Source of the DNA: Candidatus Kaiserbacteria bacterium
GTDB lineage: Bacteria; Patescibacteriota; Minisyncoccia; Phycocordibacterales; UBA918
Assembly: GCA_007116965.1 (NCBI GenBank)
Contig: SKHJ01000027.1
Span: 1 to 18,011, forward strand
Length of the DNA stretch: 18,011 nt
Reading direction: 5' to 3'
Part shown: piece after piece, positions 13,342 through 18,011 of the stretch
How positions within the stretch are numbered: position 1 is the first letter of the stretch
How the letters are laid out: each line of letters opens with the position of its first letter
The notes under the pieces: model-generated
Databases searched by the model: none
What the model was told of the DNA's origin: nothing
What the model saw: only the letters and a program-made list of their open reading frames with translations
Translations under genes and position numbers: made by a program

Positions 13342-13902
13342 TTACTTACTGTCAGCATTTTCTTGCGCGACGACCAATGGAAACTCAATGTAGTGGTGCG
13401 GAATATCTGCACCATCCCATTCTTTCATAAACCGCATATCTTTGGCTCCAAACCGTCTCTGATACGCCGAGACATGTCTGTGAGGAACGTGTGCTGAAAT
13501 GGTTTTGTATTCCCTCTCGCTCGCTATTTTAGTAAGCGAGTCCATCAACCTGTCTAAACTGTCTCCTCCCCGATACGGTGGCAAAATTGCTGTCGAAGTA
13601 ATGTATAAAGTAGACTCATCAACCTGATACCCAGGATCAGCGTTACGTAACTTATCTACCATATTTAATGCTGGCACACCTAGAACAAAACCTACAATCT
13701 GACCATTGATGTTTCTGAGGACAGATAAACAAGCGGTTTCTGACATCAACATTTCTCTAAATTCTTCCAACTCATCAAACCACTCGCCCTCATTGAACAT
13801 ATCTGCCTCAATTTGAAGTAGTTGATTCAGATCATCTTCTGACACTGACTCAAGTGTTTCAACTGAAGCCTCTGGGATCTCAATACGATATTCTGACTTC
13901 AT
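13342..13902 (-). CDS. GNAT-family N-acetyltransferase
   Basis: Encodes 186 residues from ATG at 13902. This start has C rather than T at -1, the one exception in the window, but no better ATG is near. The order is GNAT: an N-terminal helix pair, strand SVLRNINGQIVGFVLGVP, strand LYITSTAILPPYRGG leading into the acyl-CoA loop (R.GG.SL instead of the strict Q/RxxGxG/A), helix LDRLMDSLTKIASE, strand TISAHVP, and the terminal HHYIEFPL. The acceptor substrate is not predictable. It begins 10 nt after the GH15-like stop and ends 18 nt before msrA, so it is part of that operon. Confidence 0.72.
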   Translation of the reverse strand: MKSEYRIEIPEASVETLESVSEDDLNQLLQIEADMFNEGEWFDELEEFREMLMSETACLSVLRNINGQIVGFVLGVPALNMVDKLRNADPGYQVDESTLYITSTAILPPYRGGDSLDRLMDSLTKIASEREYKTISAHVPHRHVSAYQRRFGAKDMRFMKEWDGADIPHHYIEFPLVVAQENADSK

Positions 13903-13912
13903 GGTAGTTAGG

Positions 13913-14965
13913 TCAAGCAAGTTGACGTACCTTATGCAAAGCAATTACGTACATACTCTCGGCCCACCCGAGCGGCGTGTTCTCGTTGGGTCGATCGGTG
14001 TGTGAGTAATAAAGCTCTGGCACGTAGCCCTCCGGCGTCACGCAGGCAGCTGCGCGTTCAAGGTAGTGTGTCGCTCGCTCGCGGTCACCTCGCTCAGCAT
14101 AAATGATAGCCAACCACGACAACCCAAAACACCACTCGGCCTCTTCACTAAAACCATCTTCGTTGGCATTGTAGTAACGATCAAACTTATAGCGAATCAC
14201 GCCCCTATCCTTGGTCAGGTGGTATTCGATGTTACGCAAAATCGCTTGCGCTTCGTCCTCGGTCGTCACGCGGAATGGATACAGGAGTGTCAGCAAGGCC
14301 AGATCAGCAAACTTGGTACTCGACTCCCGTGGCAAAAGATGGCGCAAGGCTGACTCACCCATCGTGATAGCCTCATCTGGCACCTGTAACCATTCCACCT
14401 GCTGCGCTTTCTTGAGCGCCGCTACTACCGAGCCAATCGATGAGGCGTGTACTTCCATATTCTCTTCCCAAATACCATTATCAGGGTCGTGCCAGTACTC
14501 TATACTTATCAAGTAGTCGATGATCTTCTGCACCATGGCCCGATCAGCCTCGGTCTCTACCACCGAGTGACCATCAAGCTCTAAGCTGACAATCAAGTTG
14601 AGCACCTCCCCGACTGCGTCGTGCTGCTTATTACCCCACTCCTCCCAAAACTCCTCAAAAGTTTCCGGATGGAAGCGAGCGTGAATGTACTGCCAGGTAT
14701 AGTCAGGCTTGCTCCGAATCGCCCAATCAATCTTATCAACGTGTCTGACGAAAATACTCAGTAGCGCCCGCGCGGCTTTGCGCGTTGTTTCGATATCACC
14801 AGTTTCATAAAAGGAAAGGACGATAAAGTACACATCACGCAACCAAGCCTTGTCGTAGCCTGTTACCACCCCATGAGTCGAAGCCGTAAAGAGACCTGAT
14901 TCGGTCTGTAATCCTTTAATATTGTTGAGATGATGGGCAATCGCCGTGTCGAAATCTACTGGCAT
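13913..14965 (-). CDS. GH15-like (alpha/alpha)6-barrel glycosidase
   Basis: Encodes 350 residues. The pattern resembles glucoamylase and phosphorylase-kinase-like glycoside hydrolase family 15: YDKAWLRDVYFIVLSFYETG early, the paired-helix repeat, and PDNGIWEENMEVHASS near residue 160-180, where the WEE glutamate aligns with the GH15 general acid. Late segments are EEAEWCFGLSWLAIIYAERG and LGWAESMYVIALHKV, the latter with a second acidic residue in the base position. Compared with full glucoamylases it lacks an N-terminal super-sandwich domain and signal peptide, so it is probably cytoplasmic, acting on stored or imported alpha-glucan or a sugar phosphate. Start 6 nt after the preceding stop; it ends in TGA 10 nt before the GNAT gene. 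Confidence 0.72.
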   Translation of the reverse strand: MPVDFDTAIAHHLNNIKGLQTESGLFTASTHGVVTGYDKAWLRDVYFIVLSFYETGDIETTRKAARALLSIFVRHVDKIDWAIRSKPDYTWQYIHARFHPETFEEFWEEWGNKQHDAVGEVLNLIVSLELDGHSVVETEADRAMVQKIIDYLISIEYWHDPDNGIWEENMEVHASSIGSVVAALKKAQQVEWLQVPDEAITMGESALRHLLPRESSTKFADLALLTLLYPFRVTTEDEAQAILRNIEYHLTKDRGVIRYKFDRYYNANEDGFSEEAEWCFGLSWLAIIYAERGDRERATHYLERAAACVTPEGYVPELYYSHTDRPNENTPLGWAESMYVIALHKVRQLA

Positions 14966-14971
14966 ATAGAG

Positions 14972-15391
14972 TTAGGCGGCATAATTAACTAATCTCGCGT
15001 ACTGACCAGCAAAACCTTTCGTATTGGCCAACTCTTCTTCGTGCACTTCGTGCCGTAGCATAGCTACCAACTTAGCCACGTAACGCTGACCATTATCAAC
15101 TGGAAATCCCTGCTCATTGCGACGGCTGAACTCCGCTAAGAGTGGCTGCAACCGGTCCTTACGCTCTGTCCATGGTAGCTCTCGAAATTCTGCCAAGCTC
15201 ATACCTAATCGCTCCTCGACTTTAGCTGGCGCCGCTTCTTTGAGCTGGCGGTGCTCTGCCAACTCAATCACCTCCGCGGTCGATCCGCTCTCAGTATCTT
15301 GCCCAACTTCTACTACCTCTAACTGTGGCGCTTCATTGTTATTGGCAGCTGCTGGCTCAGGTTGAAATTGACGTGGTAGACCTTCAGGCAT
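14972..15391 (-). CDS. Hypothetical helical cytoplasmic protein
   Basis: Encodes 139 residues. The first 45 are Glu/Gln/Ala/Pro-rich and probably disordered; the rest is predominantly helical and charged (EERLGMSLAEFRELPWTERK, then FSRRNEQGFPVDNGQRYVAK). No signal peptide, membrane segment or catalytic motif is seen, and I recognise no family. It is the first gene of the operon that continues with the GH15-like, GNAT and msrA genes, 6 nt before the next start. An extended -10 (15422-15430) lies about 31 nt upstream. Confidence 0.7.
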   Translation of the reverse strand: MPEGLPRQFQPEPAAANNNEAPQLEVVEVGQDTESGSTAEVIELAEHRQLKEAAPAKVEERLGMSLAEFRELPWTERKDRLQPLLAEFSRRNEQGFPVDNGQRYVAKLVAMLRHEVHEEELANTKGFAGQYARLVNYAA

Positions 15392-15421
15392 AGTAATTGG
15401 GTTACATAATTAATATACACT

Positions 15422-15430
15422 AGTATACCA
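15422..15430 (-). promoter_or_regulatory. Extended -10 promoter of the glycosidase-GNAT-msrA operon
   Basis: Minus-strand TGGTATACT is an extended -10. No clear -35 lies at 16-18 bp. Initiation near 15415 would give a leader of about 24 nt. Confidence 0.4.
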
Positions 15431-15490
15431 CGCCCAGTCTCCAGCAAGCTTCTTTGAAACACTATGCTGCAACGCCGATTAGAATTCGAG

Positions 15491-15529
15491 AACACAAAAA
15501 AAAGCGGCTCGATGCCGCTTTTTTGTGTT
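15491..15529. terminator. Bidirectional terminator-like hairpin
   Basis: GCGGC (15504-15508) pairs with GCCGC (15514-15518) around TCGAT, extended by A8 and T6 tracts and CAC/GTG. It separates the repeat-rich region from the leftward operon and would stop read-through from rpsG. The stretch 15541-15591 between it and the next hairpin shows nothing I can interpret. Confidence 0.75.
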
Positions 15530-15591
15530 TTTAGAAAGAATCTGTAGCTATAGAAAGTCGCAAAATCAGATGAGATGCAAGGCACACGGGG

Positions 15592-15635
15592 GATTTTGTG
15601 TGAGACGTACTGCATAGTACGGTGAACACAAAATC
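15592..15635. repeat. Two-step inverted repeat
   Basis: Outer arms GATTTTGTGT (15592-15601) and ACACAAAATC (15626-15635) are perfect; inside them CGTACT/AGTACG (15606-15611, 15616-15621) closes a GCAT loop. The segment CAAAATCAGA also occurs directly at 15561-15570 and 15629-15638. It abuts unit A at 15636. Function unknown. Confidence 0.6.
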
Positions 15636-15760
15636 AGAAGCTGTAAAATTTGGATGGATGACGAGGAACGCAAGAAAAAAGACCCGAGTGGGACTAAAAT
15701 GTCCAGGGAGCGGCTTTTTTCGTAGCGTGACAAAGTCAGGCGCCAAATTTTGCAGCTTCT
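15636..15760. repeat. Unit A of a paired 125-bp inverted-repeat element
   Basis: Arms 15636-15653 and 15743-15760 are 18 bp with one mismatch. Inside, ACGAGGA (15661), an A6G tract, GGACTAA..GTCC, GGGAGCGGC with T6 and GACAAAGT (15729) match unit B in the same order and spacing. The inner GC stem of A is weakened by substitutions compared with B. No convincing open frame lies in it. Confidence 0.7.
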
Positions 15761-15765
15761 TACTA

Positions 15766-15890
15766 GGTAGCTTCCATCTTGAAATGAAGTACGAGGAGAA
15801 TAGCAAAAAAGCCGCGACTGGGACTAACGTCCGGGGAGCGGCTTTTTTTGTGTATTCGACAAAGTAATTCGTTCAAAAATGGAAGCTACC
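15766..15890. repeat. Unit B of a paired 125-bp inverted-repeat element, overlapping the end of rpsG
   Basis: Same length and internal blocks as unit A. Perfect arms GGTAGCTTCCAT (15766-15777) and ATGGAAGCTACC (15879-15890), extendable to about 18 bp with one gap. The arm sequences differ from those of A although each pair is self-complementary. The right arm includes the rpsG stop codon (15886-15888). Confidence 0.7.
15805..15849 (-). terminator. Terminator of rpsG inside unit B
   Basis: A6GCCGC (15805-15815) pairs with GCGGCT6 (15838-15848), with an inner GGAC/GTCC stem-loop. It lies about 37 nt after the rpsG stop and has T-runs on both strands. Confidence 0.65.
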
Positions 15891-16356
15891 AGGCGAAGTG
15901 GGCAAACGCACGGTTCGCCTCAGCCATCTTATGCGTATCTTCCTTCTTCTTGACCGCTGCACCTTCTTCCTTGGCGGCGAGCATTAGCTCTTGGGCGAGG
16001 GCCTTGTGCATTGGCGTTGCTTTCTGACTACGAGCAGCAGCGATGATCCACCGCAGGGCCAGCGCCAAGCGACGCTCTGGTCGTACCTCGCGCGGTACTT
16101 GGTAGTTGGCACCACCAACGCGACGGCTGCGCACCTCCATATGCGGACCGGCGTTACGCAAAGCCGTCATAAAGACCTCCAACGGATCACCGCCGTCTTT
16201 GCTATTTTCGATTTCAGCAAAAGCCCCGTACACGATATTGCGCGCGGTCTCTTTCTGACCACGCAACATCACGTAATTGATAAGCCGTTCGACCTCAACT
16301 GAACCGTGCTTAACGTCAGGTGAGACCACCGGTCGTTTTTTGATTGGTCGTCGCAT
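15886..16356 (-). CDS. rpsG: 30S ribosomal protein S7
   Basis: Encodes 156 residues, normal for S7. It nucleates assembly of the 30S head and contacts the E/P-site tRNAs. Signatures are the opening MRRPIKKRPVVSPDVKHGS (the MRRPIKKRP form is one I associate with Patescibacteria), VERLINYVMLRGQKETARN, the VMTALRNAGPHMEVRSRRVG-like segment with VGGANYQVP, and KKEDTHKMAEANRAFAHF at the end. The 183-nt gap after rpsL contains a hairpin just before ATG (16362-16381). It is followed not by fusA but by terminator-bearing repeats and an 8-kb accessory block. Confidence 0.97.
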   Translation of the reverse strand: MRRPIKKRPVVSPDVKHGSVEVERLINYVMLRGQKETARNIVYGAFAEIENSKDGGDPLEVFMTALRNAGPHMEVRSRRVGGANYQVPREVRPERRLALALRWIIAAARSQKATPMHKALAQELMLAAKEEGAAVKKKEDTHKMAEANRAFAHFAW

Positions 16357-16361
16357 AGTTT

Positions 16362-16381
16362 GAATTGTTGTTTAGCAATTC
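16362..16381 (-). promoter_or_regulatory. Hairpin just upstream of the rpsG start
   Basis: GAATTG (16376-16381 read on minus) pairs with CAATTC (16362-16367) around an 8-nt loop, 5 nt before the rpsG ATG. A second stem GCATC/GATGC with an AACC loop lies at 16427-16440. In E. coli the rpsL-rpsG gap is the S7 target for translational feedback; a similar role here is inference. Confidence 0.4.
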
Positions 16382-16539
16382 ACTACGACGAAGAGTAAGA
16401 AAAGGCACAGCCACTTCTTGTTCTTCGCATCGGTTGATGCCGTAGGTTACCCTTGCATCGCGTCCGGTATCTGTAGCGAATATAGACTATTTATAAATGT
16501 GCCCAGTTTAGCGACGTAGGAGGGTCGAAGCGCCAGTAA

Positions 16540-16953
16540 CTAGGCAGCTTTTGGCCGCTTAGCACCGTAGCGAGAGCGACCGCGGCGGCGAGCATCGACA
16601 CCAGTAGCGTCATACTTACCGCGGACTACGGTGTATTGCACACCAATGTCCTTCACCCGACCACCACGAACGAGTACGACTGAGTGTTCTTGCAAGTTGT
16701 GACCAATACCTGGGATGTAGGCAGTGATCTCGTACCCGTTACTGAGGCGAACACGAGCAATCTTACGGATAGCTGAGTTAGGCTTACGCGGCGTCTTGGT
16801 GGTAACTCGAGTACACACCCCGCGCTTGAACGGTGAGTTGTATGAGTTTGGCTGATTCTTAATAGAATTAAAGCCACTCTGCAAAGCGCCGGTCTTGCTC
16901 TTCTTGACCGGGTCGCGTCGCTTGCGCTTGGTTAATTGATTGATGGTTGCCAT
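16540..16953 (-). CDS. rpsL: 30S ribosomal protein S12
   Basis: Encodes 137 residues. S12 lines the decoding centre and controls accuracy. Signatures are MATINQLTKRKR, TKTPRKPNSAIRKIARVRLS, the hallmark PGIGHNLQEHSVVLVRGGRV and SRYGAKRPK. Two decoding-loop changes stand out: the residue at E. coli K42 is Arg (TPRKPNS for TPKKPNS), and the loop normally KDLPGVRY reads KDIGVQY, lacking the proline equivalent to P90. Both sites are where streptomycin-resistance changes arise in other bacteria. A promoter with -10 only 11 nt before ATG lies at 16965-16992. M50 lies upstream by 47 nt and rpsG downstream by 183 nt. Confidence 0.97.
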   Translation of the reverse strand: MATINQLTKRKRRDPVKKSKTGALQSGFNSIKNQPNSYNSPFKRGVCTRVTTKTPRKPNSAIRKIARVRLSNGYEITAYIPGIGHNLQEHSVVLVRGGRVKDIGVQYTVVRGKYDATGVDARRRGRSRYGAKRPKAA

Positions 16954-16964
16954 AAAGCCCGCTC

Positions 16965-16992
16965 AGGATACTACATTTCAAAAAATATGCAA
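16965..16992 (-). promoter_or_regulatory. rpsL promoter
   Basis: Minus-strand TTGCAT (16987-16992) and TATCCT (16965-16970) are 16 bp apart. The -10 ends 11 nt before the ATG, predicting a transcript with almost no leader. Confidence 0.5.
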
Positions 16993-17000
16993 CGCCTGGC

Positions 17001-17645
17001 CTAGAAGCCGAGTAAGAATTGTGTAACTGCAATGGTTAGTTGGTAGAGGGTACCACCAATGACATAGAAGACCACGAAGATGATGAGCAGAAAAGCCATA
17101 AAAACGTTCTGCTCCAGAATGGTACGGAAGCGCTGGTACTGCCACATCGCGTTGATAGAAAATAAACCAATGATGGGTTGAATGATCTTAGAGCCATCCA
17201 GTGGCGGTAGCGGCAACAGATTGAAGAAGGCTAAGAAGAAGTTGAGGACAACTATGGTAAAGGCGATACTAAGAAACTCACTCGGCAAACCAATAAACGG
17301 TGCGGCATACATAAGCCCGATGAAAATGAACGCTAAGGCGATATTCGCCGCTGGTCCAGCCGCCGCGATCTTGGCCTCACCCCATTTCTGGTCCGTTAGG
17401 TTGTACGGGTTGTACGGCACCGGCTTGGCCCAACCAAAGAGAAAGCCGGCCCCACTAAAGATAAGTAGTCCGGGGATGATGACCGAACCAAGCAGATCCA
17501 GATGTACGATCGGATTGGGCGACAGCCGGCCTGCCATCCGCGCGGTAGGGTCACCCAAACGATCAGCCGCATAACCGTGCGCCATCTCATGCAACACCAC
17601 CGAGACGATGAGAGCGATGATTAGTACAATAAAATCTGTTTCCAT
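17001..17645 (-). CDS. M50 site-2 protease family, integral membrane zinc metalloprotease
   Basis: Encodes 214 residues with about six membrane segments. The zinc site HEMAH (HExxH, near residue 19) is in the first helix, preceded by VLIIALIVSVVL, and the family's second motif NLLPLPPLDG (NxxPxPxxDG type) near residue 140 supplies the third ligand Asp. AAAGPAANIALAF matches the conserved glycine-rich region between them. Short length and lack of a PDZ domain place it with the compact Rip2/YwhC-like group rather than RseP. The substrate is unknown; these enzymes cut membrane-spanning regulators. It starts divergently from rpmB over overlapping promoters and lies 47 nt before rpsL. Confidence 0.92.
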   Translation of the reverse strand: METDFIVLIIALIVSVVLHEMAHGYAADRLGDPTARMAGRLSPNPIVHLDLLGSVIIPGLLIFSGAGFLFGWAKPVPYNPYNLTDQKWGEAKIAAAGPAANIALAFIFIGLMYAAPFIGLPSEFLSIAFTIVVLNFFLAFFNLLPLPPLDGSKIIQPIIGLFSINAMWQYQRFRTILEQNVFMAFLLIIFVVFYVIGGTLYQLTIAVTQFLLGF

Positions 17646-17675
17646 ACGAGACCTAGTCTACAATAATGTCTGCCC

Positions 17676-17704
17676 ATAGTACGCTGGAGTCCTTGCATTA
17701 TCAA
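17676..17704 (-). promoter_or_regulatory. M50 protease promoter
   Basis: Minus-strand TTGATA (17699-17704) and TACTAT (17676-17681) are 17 bp apart, near consensus. Initiation near 17669 gives a leader of about 24 nt. Its spacer overlaps the -35 of rpmB. Confidence 0.6.
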
Positions 17705-17720
17705 GCTATCGTGCTAGTAT
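17693..17720 (+). promoter_or_regulatory. rpmB promoter
   Basis: TTGCAT (17693-17698) and TAGTAT (17715-17720) are 16 bp apart, with an extended -10 TGC. Initiation near 17727 gives a leader of about 15 nt. Confidence 0.6.
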
Positions 17721-17741
17721 AGCGCCACTAAAGAAACGTTT

Positions 17742-17984
17742 ATGGCCAAGCAATGTCAAATCACCGGTAAAAAGACCCAGATCGGCGGACGCTACAGCAA
17801 CCGTACGCGTGCCACGCAGTTCAATCCTTGTGGCAAGGTCCGTCGTCAACCCAATCTACAAAAGAAACGTATTTACGTGCCTGAGCTCGGTACCTATGTA
17901 ACGGTCAAGATTTCTGCCCAAGCCCTGCGCACCATTGCTAAGAAAGGCCCATACCAGACTCTGAAAGAAGCCAAGCTGATCTAG
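17742..17984 (+). CDS. rpmB: 50S ribosomal protein L28
   Basis: Encodes 80 residues, typical of L28. It is a small 23S-binding protein near the exit site region. Signatures are MAKQCQITGKKTQIGG, YSNRTRATQFNP (family HVSHSNNKTKRRF-type segment in its Patescibacteria form), NLQKKRIYVPELG and LRTIAKKGPYQTLKEAKL. It has a CITGK-like but no zinc CxxC pair: only Cys at 5 and 29 are seen, so this is not the zinc-bound form. It is transcribed away from the ribosomal block, from an overlapping divergent promoter, and ends 27 nt before the window edge. Confidence 0.95.
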   Translation: MAKQCQITGKKTQIGGRYSNRTRATQFNPCGKVRRQPNLQKKRIYVPELGTYVTVKISAQALRTIAKKGPYQTLKEAKLI

Positions 17985-18011
17985 CGTACTAATAAGTGGA
18001 TAGTTCAGTGG

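Noticed and set aside
9919..13915. UGA recoding as in Gracilibacteria/Absconditabacteria
   Set aside because: UGA ends at least three genes at natural family or operon boundaries, and tryptophan uses TGG.
15531..15867. Open frames on both strands across the 125-bp repeats
   Set aside because: They run through hairpins and A/T tracts, lack conserved motifs, and are explained by the repeats.
15636..15890. Integron attC sites or a CRISPR-like array
   Set aside because: The conserved part is the interior rather than the outer boxes, there is no integrase or cassette structure, and only two units exist.
1..18011. tRNA or rRNA genes
   Set aside because: No T-arm GGTTCGA-type motif with matching acceptor stem, and no rRNA-like segment, was seen by eye on either strand.

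Overview
The window looks like a chromosomal segment of a Patescibacteria (Candidate Phyla Radiation) bacterium, probably parcubacterial; the exact class cannot be read from the sequence. The reasons are the wording of the ribosomal proteins (S7 opening MRRPIKKRP and ending HFAW, L28 with a YSNRTRATQFNP motif, L3 with GPKTHG), N-terminally extended S10 and L23, and small exported proteins built from domains common in that group. TGA is used as a stop by at least three genes, so the genetic code is standard. No tRNA, rRNA or CRISPR array was seen.

Layout, left to right. 1-115: probable end of an insertion sequence with the first codons of a leftward gene. 167-484: small DUF2103-like gene (+), sharing a bidirectional terminator with rpsJ. 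541-7592 (all on -): a rearranged str/S10 ribosomal block. Read in the direction of transcription it is fusA, rplC, rplD, rplW, rplB, terminator, then a separate tuf-rpsJ unit. The usual bacterial order places tuf and rpsJ between fusA and rplC. 7823-15391: about 8 kb of non-ribosomal genes separating fusA from rpsG: a flavin disulfide reductase fused to a DedA/VTT membrane domain (+); a leftward envelope cluster (Gmad2 protein, NavAb-like sodium channel, single-span exported protein); a rightward gene with a PTH2-like C-terminus; and a leftward operon of a helical protein, a GH15-like glycosidase, a GNAT acetyltransferase and MsrA. 15392-15885: non-coding and packed with hairpins, including two homologous 125-bp inverted-repeat units. 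15886-16953: rpsG and rpsL (-). 17001-17645: M50 site-2 protease (-), divergent from rpmB (+), the two promoters overlapping.

How it works together: the ribosomal proteins, EF-G and EF-Tu form the translation core, now split into several promoter-driven units. The rplC and tuf units, and probably fusA, have long leaders with strong hairpins in two of them, while several other genes have a -10 box only 7-12 nt before ATG. Almost no gene has a Shine-Dalgarno sequence, but nearly every start codon is preceded by T.

Most promising observations: the paired 125-bp units whose outer arms differ in sequence but stay self-complementary; the related GC-rich palindromes in ribosomal intergenic regions; the SD-less, T(-1)ATG start context with candidate leaderless promoters; the unusual S12 decoding loop; and the accessory block with a voltage-gated sodium channel and a reductase-VTT fusion.
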